From positions 3,327,448 through 3,391,447 of the forward strand of contig CP054182.1 of NCBI GenBank assembly GCA_015709675.1: a stretch of DNA of 64,000 nucleotides, in the 5' to 3' direction. Shown here piece by piece: positions 25,086 to 33,658 of the stretch. A program made the translations under genes and the position numbers. Position 1 is the first letter of the stretch. Each line of letters starts with the position of its first letter. The notes under the pieces are model-generated. The model was not told the origin of the DNA. It saw only the letters and a list, made by a program, of their open reading frames with translations, and did not search any database. The stretch comes from Ignavibacteriales bacterium. GTDB lineage: Bacteria; Bacteroidota; Ignavibacteria; Ignavibacteriales; Ignavibacteriaceae.

Positions 25086-26614
25086 TCAATAGTCGCCGGT
25101 GGTTTTGAACTGATATCGTAGACAACCCGGTTAATTCCTTTGACCGAATTGATAATCTGATTTGAAACATCCGCAAGAAATTCACCATCAAAACGGAACC
25201 AGTCTGCAGTCATACCATCTTGTGATGTCACCGCCCTGAGAGCAAGAACATTCTCATAGGTACGGGCGTCACCCATTACACCCACTGACTGTACCGGCAG
25301 GAGCACTGCAAAGGCCTGCCATATCTGATTATATAAACCCGCTCTTTTGAGAGATGATATATAAATATCATCCGCATCCCTCAGAACACTAAGTTTTTCC
25401 TCCGTTATATCTCCGAGAATTCTTACAGCCAATCCCGGACCCGGGAAGGGATGCCGCTCCAGGAAATCAGCAGGGATACCGAGTTCTGACCCAATCAATC
25501 GCACCTCATCCTTAAAGAGCTCTCTGAAAGGTTCGATCAGTTTAAGGTTCATTTTTTCAGGAAGACCGCCGACGTTATGATGGGTTTTAATTTTGTGAGA
25601 GGTGCCGCGCAGTGAAACAGATTCAATTACATCCGGATACAGCGTACCTTGCACAAGATACTCTATTTCACCTGCCTTTTTTGCTTCATGCTCGAAAATT
25701 TCGATAAACGTATTCCCGATAATTTTTCGCTTTTTTTCGGGATCGGAGATTCCGGCAAGCCGTGAGAGGAAGACATCCGCTGCATGGACAAACGAAACAT
25801 GAAGATCAAGTTGTTCGTTAAATAGCTTTAGTATCTGGCTGCTCTCATTCTTGCGCATCAGCCCGGTGTCAATATGAAAACAAAGCAGATTCTCACCAAT
25901 GGCTTTTTTCATCAGCACCGCTGCCACGGTGGAATCAACACCGCCGCTAAGAGCGAGCACCACTTTTTTACCTCCGGTTTTTTCCCGGATTGACTCAACA
26001 GCATGAGAGATAAAATTGCCCGGAGTCCAGTCAGGTTCACAATTACAGATATTGAATACAAAATTGCTGATTAAGCGGAGTCCCCCTGCAGTGTGATGCA
26101 CTTCCGGATGGAACTGCACTCCGTATATACGATCCGCATCATTGGCTATAACGCAATGAGGGGTGTTATCCGTTGAAGCAATATTGATATATCCGCCGGG
26201 AATAGCAGTTACTTTATCTCCATGGCTCATCCATACCGCTGAACCGTTATCCAGAGACTGTAATAACGGATGCTGCTGTTCTACTGAGAGAATTGCCTTA
26301 CCATATTCTCTTGCACCGTCACTCTCAACCACTCCGCCGTTGAGGTGGCAGATCAGCTGCAGACCATAACAAATACCAAGAACCGGTATACCCTCTGTAA
26401 AAATTCGCTTATCAATTAGAGGAGAGCCCTCATCATACACGCTCACCGGACCGCCGGAAAGAATGATTCCTGCGGTATCCTTCAGAGGAAGTTTTTCATA
26501 AGGCATTGTTGCCGGAACAATTTCCGAAAAGACCTTCAGTTCGCGGACCCGCCTGGTTATCAGCTGAGTGAACTGCGAACCAAAATCAATAATCAGTATT
26601 TTTCTGGAGCTCAT
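25076..26614 (-). CDS. guaA: GuaA, GMP synthase (glutamine-hydrolysing)
   Basis: A 512-residue protein of the full-length, two-domain type. Class I glutamine amidotransferase: nucleophile C82 in LGICYGLQ, with the H/E pair in GVQFHPEVHHT. ATP pyrophosphatase: PP-loop LSGGVDSTVA; C-terminal dimerisation domain ending VYDISSKPPATIEWE. It turns XMP into GMP using glutamine and ATP. It is the first gene of a four-gene coupled unit and is separated from gcvH upstream by a terminator. Confidence 0.98.
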   Translation of the reverse strand: MSSRKILIIDFGSQFTQLITRRVRELKVFSEIVPATMPYEKLPLKDTAGIILSGGPVSVYDEGSPLIDKRIFTEGIPVLGICYGLQLICHLNGGVVESDGAREYGKAILSVEQQHPLLQSLDNGSAVWMSHGDKVTAIPGGYINIASTDNTPHCVIANDADRIYGVQFHPEVHHTAGGLRLISNFVFNICNCEPDWTPGNFISHAVESIREKTGGKKVVLALSGGVDSTVAAVLMKKAIGENLLCFHIDTGLMRKNESSQILKLFNEQLDLHVSFVHAADVFLSRLAGISDPEKKRKIIGNTFIEIFEHEAKKAGEIEYLVQGTLYPDVIESVSLRGTSHKIKTHHNVGGLPEKMNLKLIEPFRELFKDEVRLIGSELGIPADFLERHPFPGPGLAVRILGDITEEKLSVLRDADDIYISSLKRAGLYNQIWQAFAVLLPVQSVGVMGDARTYENVLALRAVTSQDGMTADWFRFDGEFLADVSNQIINSVKGINRVVYDISSKPPATIEWE

Positions 26615-26639
26615 GATGAGTTAGGTAAGTAAAGTCTAT

Positions 26640-26671
26640 AAACAAAACTGCCGGACTATCAGCCCGGCAGT
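26640..26671 (-). terminator. Rho-independent terminator after gcvH
   Basis: On the minus strand ACTGCCGG (26671-26664), nine-base loop, CCGGCAGT (26654-26647), then TTTTGTTT. A perfect 8-bp GC-rich stem with a T-run, between gcvH and guaA. Confidence 0.9.
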
Positions 26672-26679
26672 CAATCAAA

Positions 26680-27060
26680 TCAGTTGCCAGTCAGAGCAGC
26701 GTAGGTGCTGCTGTCAAGCAGTTCCCCCAATTCTGAAGTATTGGTGATTTCAATTTTAATCATCCATCCTTCTCCGTAGGGGTCTGAGTTTACCTTGTCA
26801 GGGTTATTATTCAGATTCTGATTAATCTCCAGCACTTTGCCTGAGCAGGGTGCGTAGAGATCTGAAACAGTTTTAACCGCTTCGATTGATCCGAATATCT
26901 CACCTGATTTCAGTTCGGTCAGTGAAGGATTTATATCAACGAAAACAACATCACCAAGCTCGCCCTGAGCATATTCTGTAATGCCGATTACACCGGTATT
27001 GCCTTCAATTCTGATCCACTCGTGGTCTTTTGTATATTTTAATTCTGACGGGAAATTCAT
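26680..27060 (-). CDS. gcvH: GcvH, glycine cleavage H protein
   Basis: 126 residues, the normal size. The lipoyl-bearing lysine is K63 in GSIEAVKTVSDL; other family blocks are TKDHEWIRIEGN, GITEYAQGELGDVVFVD and NPDKVNSDPYGEGWM. It shuttles methylamine in the glycine cleavage system. The ATG at 27060 has GGAG 6 bases upstream; a much longer reading upstream would lie inside accC and is rejected. It is 10 bases downstream of accC rather than with gcvT or gcvP, which are not in the window. Confidence 0.96.
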   Translation of the reverse strand: MNFPSELKYTKDHEWIRIEGNTGVIGITEYAQGELGDVVFVDINPSLTELKSGEIFGSIEAVKTVSDLYAPCSGKVLEINQNLNNNPDKVNSDPYGEGWMIKIEITNTSELGELLDSSTYAALTGN

Positions 27061-27070
27061 ATCTGCTCCG

Positions 27071-28417
27071 TTAATTCGATTTGTTCTTGAGAAATTTGTC
27101 CAGGAATGAAGTATCAAAGTTGCCTGAAAGGAATCGCTCGTCCTGCAATACTTCAAGGTGGAATGGAATGGTGGTCTTGATGTCTTCAACCGTGAATTCT
27201 TCCAGAGCACGTCTTGCTTTTGCAATAGCACGCTGGCGGTCTTTACCCCAGACGATCAGTTTCGCAACCATTGAATCATAATAAGGAGGAATAACATAGG
27301 ATTGATATATATGTGAATCAATTCTTACGCCCATACCGCCGGGAAAATGAAGTGAATCAATTTTACCGGGAGACGGACGGAAATTGTGATCAGGGTCTTC
27401 AGCATTTATTCTGAATTCTATTGCATGACCTCTCGGTTCCCCCGGTGAAGAATGCAGTTTTTCTCCCATGGCTACCAATATCTGCTCCCTGATAAGATCA
27501 ACATCGTAAATCATCTCCGTAACAGGATGTTCTACCTGTATACGTGTGTTCATCTCCATAAAATAAAAGTTCTTATGCTTGTCAACCAGGAACTCGATCG
27601 TACCGGCTCCTTCATAGTTAACCGCTTTTGCGCCGAGTACAGCCGCTTCACCCATTCGTCTTCTGAGGTCTGCGTCCACAATGGGAGAAGGAGCCTCTTC
27701 AATCAGTTTCTGATGCCTTCTCTGCACAGAGCAGTCTCGCTCTCCGTAATGATACACATTTCCGTGTGAGTCCCCCATCACCTGGATTTCAATGTGGCGC
27801 GGTTCTTCGATGTATTTTTCGATATAAATATCAGGATTTCCGAACGCTGCCTCTGCTTCGGTGCGTGCCATCTGATAAGCATTTTCAAGCTCTCCTTCTT
27901 CAAGGACCACACGCATTCCCTTTCCGCCGCCGCCTGCCACTGCTTTGATAATGACGGGAAGTCCCATCTCCTGGGCAACTTTTCTTGCGGTCTGTAAATC
28001 GGGCACAACACCATCGCTGCCGGGAATGACCGGAACGCCATTACGTTTCATGGTGTCCTTTGCGATTGCTTTATCCCCCATCATATTGATCATGTGGGGA
28101 GAAGGTCCGATAAACTTAATGCCGGAATCAGTACAGATTTCAGAGAAATTTGCATTCTCAGAAAGAAATCCATACCCGGGATGAATCGCATCAGCTCCGG
28201 TGATCTGAGCGGCAGAAATCAGAAGAGGAATTTTAAGATAGCTTTCTTTACTCTGAGGAGGTCCGATGCACACTGCTTCATCAGCAAACGTTACATGGAG
28301 TGAATTCCTGTCTGCTTCAGAATAAACGGCTACCGTTTTAATTCCTAACTCTTTGCAGGTTCTGATAACCCTGAGGGCAATTTCGCCTCTGTTTGCAATC
28401 AGTATTTTTTTAAACAT
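27071..28417 (-). CDS. accC: AccC, biotin carboxylase subunit of acetyl-CoA carboxylase
   Basis: 448 residues, standard length. ATP-grasp enzyme that carboxylates biotin on Acc[20 protein letters not shown] at the N-terminus, glycine-rich loop [11 protein letters not shown], the catalytic [18 protein letters not shown] and the bicarbonate/biotin region. It follows accB by 8 bases. Together with accA (43962-44912) it forms part of acetyl-CoA carboxylase; accD is not in the window. Confidence 0.98.
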   Translation of the reverse strand: MFKKILIANRGEIALRVIRTCKELGIKTVAVYSEADRNSLHVTFADEAVCIGPPQSKESYLKIPLLISAAQITGADAIHPGYGFLSENANFSEICTDSGIKFIGPSPHMINMMGDKAIAKDTMKRNGVPVIPGSDGVVPDLQTARKVAQEMGLPVIIKAVAGGGGKGMRVVLEEGELENAYQMARTEAEAAFGNPDIYIEKYIEEPRHIEIQVMGDSHGNVYHYGERDCSVQRRHQKLIEEAPSPIVDADLRRRMGEAAVLGAKAVNYEGAGTIEFLVDKHKNFYFMEMNTRIQVEHPVTEMIYDVDLIREQILVAMGEKLHSSPGEPRGHAIEFRINAEDPDHNFRPSPGKIDSLHFPGGMGVRIDSHIYQSYVIPPYYDSMVAKLIVWGKDRQRAIAKARRALEEFTVEDIKTTIPFHLEVLQDERFLSGNFDTSFLDKFLKNKSN

Positions 28418-28425
28418 TTACCGGC

Positions 28426-28905
28426 TCAAATCTCAATAAGGAAGAGCGGCTGATTGTATTCCACCGGCTTGCCATTTTCAACAAGAATTTTTACTACTTT
28501 GCCGGAAACATCAGACTCAATTTCGTTCATGAGCTTCATTGCCTCCACGATGCAAAGAACCTGACCAACAGAAACTTCATCACCAACTTTTGCGTAAGAA
28601 TCAGCATCAGGAGCAGGAGCGCGATAAAACGTACCGACTATTGGTGACTTAACTTCATGCAGATTGGAGGGAAGGTTTTCTTTTGGTTTTGGAGAAACTG
28701 CCGGTTCCTCGGCAGGTCTCAGATGGGCATGCTGTGAGGCAACAGGCACCGGAAACTGAGCAGCGGGATGCTGAGGAACAGCCATATGAACAGCACCGGT
28801 ATTTTTCGAAATTTTAATCCTGCTGTTTTCCTCTTCAATTTCCAGCTCGGTGATGCTGCTGTCTTCAACAATTTTAACAATTTTTTTTAGGAGATTAATA
28901 TCCAT
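28426..28905 (-). CDS. accB: AccB, biotin carboxyl carrier protein
   Basis: 159 residues. The N-terminal helical part ([17 protein letters not shown]) binds AccC; a proline/alanine-rich linker (about 45-82) leads to the biotinyl domain with the biotin-lysine K124 in [13 protein letters not shown] and the thumb motif [14 protein letters not shown]. The ATG at 28905 has AGGG about 7 bases upstream; an upstream in-frame start would add an uncharacteristic hydrophobic stretch. A perfect 12-bp dyad lies 39-67 bases upstream. Confidence 0.97.
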   Translation of the reverse strand: MDINLLKKIVKIVEDSSITELEIEEENSRIKISKNTGAVHMAVPQHPAAQFPVPVASQHAHLRPAEEPAVSPKPKENLPSNLHEVKSPIVGTFYRAPAPDADSYAKVGDEVSVGQVLCIVEAMKLMNEIESDVSGKVVKILVENGKPVEYNQPLFLIEI

Positions 28906-28943
28906 GTTGATGCCCTGCAAATAATTTAAACATGAAACAAGAG

Positions 28944-28972
28944 AAATGGCAAAATACACAATTTTGCCATTT
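28944..28972. promoter_or_regulatory. Perfect 12-bp inverted repeat upstream of accB
   Basis: AAATGGCAAAAT and ATTTTGCCATTT flank a five-base centre (ACACA). It stands in the 131 bases between the porV-like stop and the accB ATG. It could be a terminator for the TonB/T9SS/porV unit (minus-strand T-rich tail) or a regulator site for the acetyl-CoA carboxylase operon; the sequence alone does not decide. Confidence 0.6.
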
Positions 28973-29036
28973 TTCTCATTTATTTAATAAAACAGGTACA
29001 AAAGTAACAAAAAATTGCAATTTTTCTTAAAAATTG

Positions 29037-30050
29037 TCAAAATTTGATACTTACTGAAATATGCTGAGCATTCTGGAGCCGGCCAAAATCCTGATAGGCA
29101 TAATCCATATAAAGCACCGCCGCGTTAAATAACCGCGTATTAAAGCCAAAACCGAAGGTCAGCCCCTGCTCTCCCCCTTCCTCGAACAGCGATTTTACCC
29201 CTGCCCTGAAAAATACGGTTTCGTTCCAGGCATATTCCATTCCTGTATTCACTACCTCGGTATTATCATTCGGATGAACCGCATCCACCGCCGCGGTTAC
29301 TCTCTGATCCTGAGTTTTCACAAAATCAGCGGCGACACCTACCCTGAAGGTAAGGGGCAGTTCAAACTCTTCCAGTTCTACCAGGGTATTAATCTGATTA
29401 CCGATTCCTCCGCCGATGTGAACTATCCGGTAAAGATCACGTCCCTCCATTTTCATCTTTGGACCAAAATTGGAAATTGAAGCGCCAATCCTGAATTCAT
29501 TAAAGAGCGGAATCGTATAAAGCGTGCCAATATCCAGAGCCAGCGCTGACGCAGTTTCATTGTAAAGTTTTTCGCGAATATATTTTCCATTGAACCCAAT
29601 GGAAAAATTATCCGTGAGATTGCGTGCATAACTGAGTCCGATCATCAGAGTACCGTAGTTAAAAAATTCTCCAGTACCTTCCGGCTGCTCAATGGTTCTT
29701 ACCATCATCTCCCCCATGGAAAGGACAGAAACAAAAAGACCGACGGTACCAAGATCAGGGATTCCGGTCGCAAAGGAAGCATAATCATAGTTCACATCTG
29801 CAATCCAGTCAATATGGTTGAAGTTCACCTCGCGTGAATATATATGCGCGATGCCTGCCGGATTCCAGTACATGGAATTCAGATCTCCCTTAAAGGTGGT
29901 AAATGCTCCGCCTAGACCAAGTGCCCTTGAGCCTACTCCGATTTTCAGAAACTGGGCTGCCGTCGTTCCGGTTTTATTGGTGCCTGACTGTGCAAGATTT
30001 ACGTTCACTACAATCATGAGAAGAATGAGAGTCTTAACTAATGTTTTCAT
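29037..30050 (-). CDS. PorV/PorQ-family outer-membrane beta-barrel-like protein
   Basis: About 337 residues: signal peptide (1-20, ending VNVNLAQ), then the PorV/UPF0164 pattern SRALGLGGAFTTFKGDLNSMYWNPAGIAH, repeated beta strands and a C-terminal strand AQHISVSIKF fitting an outer-membrane barrel of the FadL superfamily. PorV proteins shuttle type IX secretion cargo to the cell surface; others of the family have no known role. The start at 30050 is used because AGGAGG lies 7 bases before it (an ATG two codons earlier is too close to the site). Five genes' distance to the T9SS-type cargo upstream is only a few bases. Confidence 0.85.
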   Translation of the reverse strand: MKTLVKTLILLMIVVNVNLAQSGTNKTGTTAAQFLKIGVGSRALGLGGAFTTFKGDLNSMYWNPAGIAHIYSREVNFNHIDWIADVNYDYASFATGIPDLGTVGLFVSVLSMGEMMVRTIEQPEGTGEFFNYGTLMIGLSYARNLTDNFSIGFNGKYIREKLYNETASALALDIGTLYTIPLFNEFRIGASISNFGPKMKMEGRDLYRIVHIGGGIGNQINTLVELEEFELPLTFRVGVAADFVKTQDQRVTAAVDAVHPNDNTEVVNTGMEYAWNETVFFRAGVKSLFEEGGEQGLTFGFGFNTRLFNAAVLYMDYAYQDFGRLQNAQHISVSIKF

Positions 30051-30061
30051 GTTCATTCCTC

Positions 30062-33000
30062 CTACTTAATAAGTGCAAATTTGACGATTTTCTCACCGAT
30101 ACCAGGGGCATCAATGTGAGCAAAATAGATTCCGTAAGAAACACTGAACCCGTCCTCATTGAGCAGATTCCAGAACTCCTGTGCCCGTTCTGTAGTACCA
30201 TCGTGTTCTATTCGCTTAACCAGTTCACCCGAAAGCGTATAAATTCTGATGGTGCAGCGCATCGGAAGATTCTCGAAGTATATCCTCCGTTCACCCCTGG
30301 TTTTACCGGGGAGAGCATTGGTTGGCTCAAGTTCATTAAATCCAACGTACGGATTCGGAACTACATAAACATTATCGAGTGCGGAATTTGCATCAGGCTG
30401 CGCGTAGGTTCCGCCTTTAACAGAGAAGGTGAACTGATCATCTTTCCTGAAAGGACGGTACGTGCGCAGGAAAAACTTATCACCATCGGTCGGCACTTTC
30501 ACACCGCCTGTAGTATCAGCCGGAGGTTGCAGAACCACGCCCCATCCGACCGTATCGGTCTCAGTACCATTTACACCGGTTTTGAAAATCACGATTTCCT
30601 CACCGGGTTCCCATTTCTGATTGCGCGGCGGAACAGCTTCATAAACATAAGCCCAGACACGCCGGGGGACGGATGTGGTGATATCCTTAATTGAAAAATT
30701 CACCGGTGCAGACATAAGCCGGTTATTTGTTCCAAGGAACTTTGCCGAATCAATTGGTGTGGAAGAAAAAGTTATCTCATAATCAGCCGGGAATTTATCT
30801 TTTCGCAGCGGCAGATTTGAGAGGCGTACGATATACCTGAAATTTGTATTTCCGGCTATCCATCCTGAGCCAATTGAATCATAATCAATCGAGGTATAAT
30901 CATTAATCTTGATATTCATTCCGCCAAAGACAGGATTTCCATCCTCACTCTTTAGCAGAGTGCTCTGGAAGACAGCATAATGCTTGTAGGTTACGCTGTA
31001 TGTTCTGCTGAGCGGCATGGTTGAGGTTCCTGTCCTTCTTACTATTCCTCTTAGGTAATCAACTTCATAATCCGTGCCTTCAGTATATATGGTACCATCG
31101 GTACCCTTTACCTGGAATCCGGAAGCTTTGTCAATTGCAAGCTTTGAAAGTTTGGTAAAGTTGGTATCATAGAATACAACATTATCCGTATGATCTGCCA
31201 TATCAAGGACGGAATAGTTCTTGAACGGGAGTGTATCGAACGGAGAATAAAGCAGATCAGAGAAAGTGATGCGGTAATTTCCGTTTTCAGGAACCTGCAG
31301 ATCATCTATCAATGAAAGTTTAATTGCGCCGTTTCCGATACCGGATTCGTGTGTGAGCGGAATATCAGATACCGAGGGAGGAGTATATCCGTTCGTCCGG
31401 GGACCAGGTATTACCATCAGAGTATTATCATCAAATTCATACTGACCGGTTATCGGGTTCAGTGTGATCTTTCTTGTTGTCTCAGTAGGCGGAATGCCCA
31501 CAGAGTCGCCGTGATCATAAGCAACCAGAGCGTAGAAATACGTCTGCCCGTTTATGACGTTATTTGAATCAACATAGCTGTGCACCAGACCGGAGTTATT
31601 GCCGATGAAATACTGAATTCCTCTTCCAAGGAAACTGACCGGGTGATACCCCTTCCACCAGTCCGGTATATTAGCTGACCAGCTGCCGTTGGTATTAATA
31701 TCAACAAAAGGTTCACCAGCATCGTACTTTTTATTTCCGTTCAGATCTGTGTACGGTTCATCCCGCCGGGCTACATCCCATTTTGCTTCAGCACCGCTGA
31801 TATCTTTAAGGGGAGTTGAAAAGAATGCATTACCCTTTCCGTCAGTTACCGTCTGAATATCACTGAAGGCATAATCGGTACTTCTGTAAAGGACATAGCC
31901 TTCAAAATCATTTCCGGTGAGCGGGTCACGGCTTGCTTCCGCTTCGGAATCCCAGTAAAGGGTTACCTTTTTATCATCCGCAATCGCTGAAAGCTTAGGA
32001 GTTTTCGGCGGCTTGAAGAAACGGTAATTTGCATTGTATATACGCTGAACAGTTTCTGCCGAAATAAGGAGATCATCCAAAGTCTCGCCGAACAGGAGGG
32101 ACATGGAAATACGTTTGATTTCCTGTTTATGCAGCTTAATAATACCGGAACCAAAAATAAATACGATATCGGTATTCTGAATAATATCGCTGAAGTTACC
32201 TGCGCGGATCCGGTTCCACATGGACTCATCATTAGAGACTTTGTCCTGATTCCAGCTCCAGCTGTTAAAGCTGGTAAGACCAATCTGATCTGCTTCATCA
32301 AGATCAGTATATTCAAAGTTTGGCTCACCGGGGCTCAGCGGATTAAGAGTACCATTCGGAAGAATTGCTCCTCTGGTTGGTATTCCGTCACCTTCGCCAA
32401 AATCTCCGGTGTTGGCAATTCCGTCCAGTCCCAGATCATCAGTGACTGGATTCCAGTCACCATCGTTATCTATTCCGTCTGACTGTGACTCATCGGTCAT
32501 ACCGTCACCGTCATTGTCAATTCCGTCAAGAGGATTACCGGGGCTCTCAAGAAACTTTGAAGCAACATAGCCGACTTTTATGCCACGGTCACCTGTTCCG
32601 TCAGGGTCAAAGAAATACACCATACTGCGGGAGTAAACGGGTATATCGTCAACGTTATGATTCCCGTCATAATCATACGGCGGAACAAAAAGACCATTAT
32701 CATCAGTATTTTCGGGTGATCCGCCTCCGACATCACAATCCCCATATATACCAAAATAAACCGAGTCAAGATCTTTCTCACTGACATTGGTTACCGTATA
32801 GACAAAAAATATGCTGTTCTCTGCAAGAGTGTTACTCCACTGCAGCGCTCTTCCGTCAACCTGAAGTCCAAGACCTCTGAGAAGAGTGTCTGATGGGTAA
32901 GGATAGTAAGGGAACTCTGCATTGTGGCGGTCATCCATCGCCCAGAAAACCTCTAAATCAGCATTCGTAGCATCCAGTTCAAGATAGCCAGGCCATACAT

Positions 33001-33658
33001 ATTTCCCGAGGGTCGGGTTGTACCATTCACGGGGCCATGAATCTGGTTTTCCGTCATTATCCGAATCAACCGCCGGATTGGATGCCATGAAATTAGAATT
33101 TGAATCGCTGTATCCTGGTATCGGTTCAAACATCCACCGCTCACCTGTGGGTGAAACTTCGCGGAGGTTCGGGTAATCCCACAATCCGTCTGAAACAATA
33201 TGAAGATAATTGGCAGGGTTCAGATCACTTGGAACAGATGCGGCAAATAAAGGGCAGAACTGGAAAATATAGGATGATCCGCGCCAGACACCATTATTAA
33301 CACCTCTTATCAGATCATAACCCGGGGCAATAGCGCCGTAATTATATACATCCGTCTGAACTTTATTGCCGTTCATGAAATAGCTTTTTCTTCTTTCATG
33401 AGACTGCACAGCCCCTTCTTTATAAAACTCGTTAACTGAGTAACTCTTGCCCTGCTGGGGTGCTGAACTCACCGGCTGAAGCCCGAAAGTCCTTGCAATA
33501 AATGCCTTAACGGCATTGTGATCGGCCGCCCGCTTCTGTGCAGAAGACTGCTGTGCGTTAAGAGGAACGAGCAGCGCCGCGATAATTATATATACCCGCA
33601 GACCGGAAGCAATTGATAGTTTTGTTCTCATAAACCTGGCTGATGAAACTGTTTTCAT
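30062..33658 (-). CDS. Giant secreted protein with T9SS-type C-terminal sorting domain
   Basis: 1198 residues. A long signal peptide (to about 38, ending in LVPLNAQQ) is followed by a beta-rich region, a cluster of DNDGDGxxDE-type calcium-binding thrombospondin-3-like repeats at about 375-420 (GIDNDGDGMTDESQSDG, GIDNDGDWNPVTDDLG), FN3-like modules at about 553-740 (PKTPKLSAIADDKKVTLYW) and a last 100 residues matching the type A T9SS sorting domain: VVPNPYVGFNE, MRCTIRIYTLSGELVKRIEHDG, GIYFAHIDAPG. It is expected outside the cell, attached or released. Function is unknown. It overlaps the TonB receptor by four bases and precedes the PorV-like gene by 11. Confidence 0.85.
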   Translation of the reverse strand: MKTVSSARFMRTKLSIASGLRVYIIIAALLVPLNAQQSSAQKRAADHNAVKAFIARTFGLQPVSSAPQQGKSYSVNEFYKEGAVQSHERRKSYFMNGNKVQTDVYNYGAIAPGYDLIRGVNNGVWRGSSYIFQFCPLFAASVPSDLNPANYLHIVSDGLWDYPNLREVSPTGERWMFEPIPGYSDSNSNFMASNPAVDSDNDGKPDSWPREWYNPTLGKYVWPGYLELDATNADLEVFWAMDDRHNAEFPYYPYPSDTLLRGLGLQVDGRALQWSNTLAENSIFFVYTVTNVSEKDLDSVYFGIYGDCDVGGGSPENTDDNGLFVPPYDYDGNHNVDDIPVYSRSMVYFFDPDGTGDRGIKVGYVASKFLESPGNPLDGIDNDGDGMTDESQSDGIDNDGDWNPVTDDLGLDGIANTGDFGEGDGIPTRGAILPNGTLNPLSPGEPNFEYTDLDEADQIGLTSFNSWSWNQDKVSNDESMWNRIRAGNFSDIIQNTDIVFIFGSGIIKLHKQEIKRISMSLLFGETLDDLLISAETVQRIYNANYRFFKPPKTPKLSAIADDKKVTLYWDSEAEASRDPLTGNDFEGYVLYRSTDYAFSDIQTVTDGKGNAFFSTPLKDISGAEAKWDVARRDEPYTDLNGNKKYDAGEPFVDINTNGSWSANIPDWWKGYHPVSFLGRGIQYFIGNNSGLVHSYVDSNNVINGQTYFYALVAYDHGDSVGIPPTETTRKITLNPITGQYEFDDNTLMVIPGPRTNGYTPPSVSDIPLTHESGIGNGAIKLSLIDDLQVPENGNYRITFSDLLYSPFDTLPFKNYSVLDMADHTDNVVFYDTNFTKLSKLAIDKASGFQVKGTDGTIYTEGTDYEVDYLRGIVRRTGTSTMPLSRTYSVTYKHYAVFQSTLLKSEDGNPVFGGMNIKINDYTSIDYDSIGSGWIAGNTNFRYIVRLSNLPLRKDKFPADYEITFSSTPIDSAKFLGTNNRLMSAPVNFSIKDITTSVPRRVWAYVYEAVPPRNQKWEPGEEIVIFKTGVNGTETDTVGWGVVLQPPADTTGGVKVPTDGDKFFLRTYRPFRKDDQFTFSVKGGTYAQPDANSALDNVYVVPNPYVGFNELEPTNALPGKTRGERRIYFENLPMRCTIRIYTLSGELVKRIEHDGTTERAQEFWNLLNEDGFSVSYGIYFAHIDAPGIGEKIVKFALIK

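Noticed and set aside
26680-27231. A longer GcvH with 57 extra N-terminal residues
   Set aside because: The extra part reads through the end of accC in another frame; the inner ATG has a proper ribosome-binding site and the family start.
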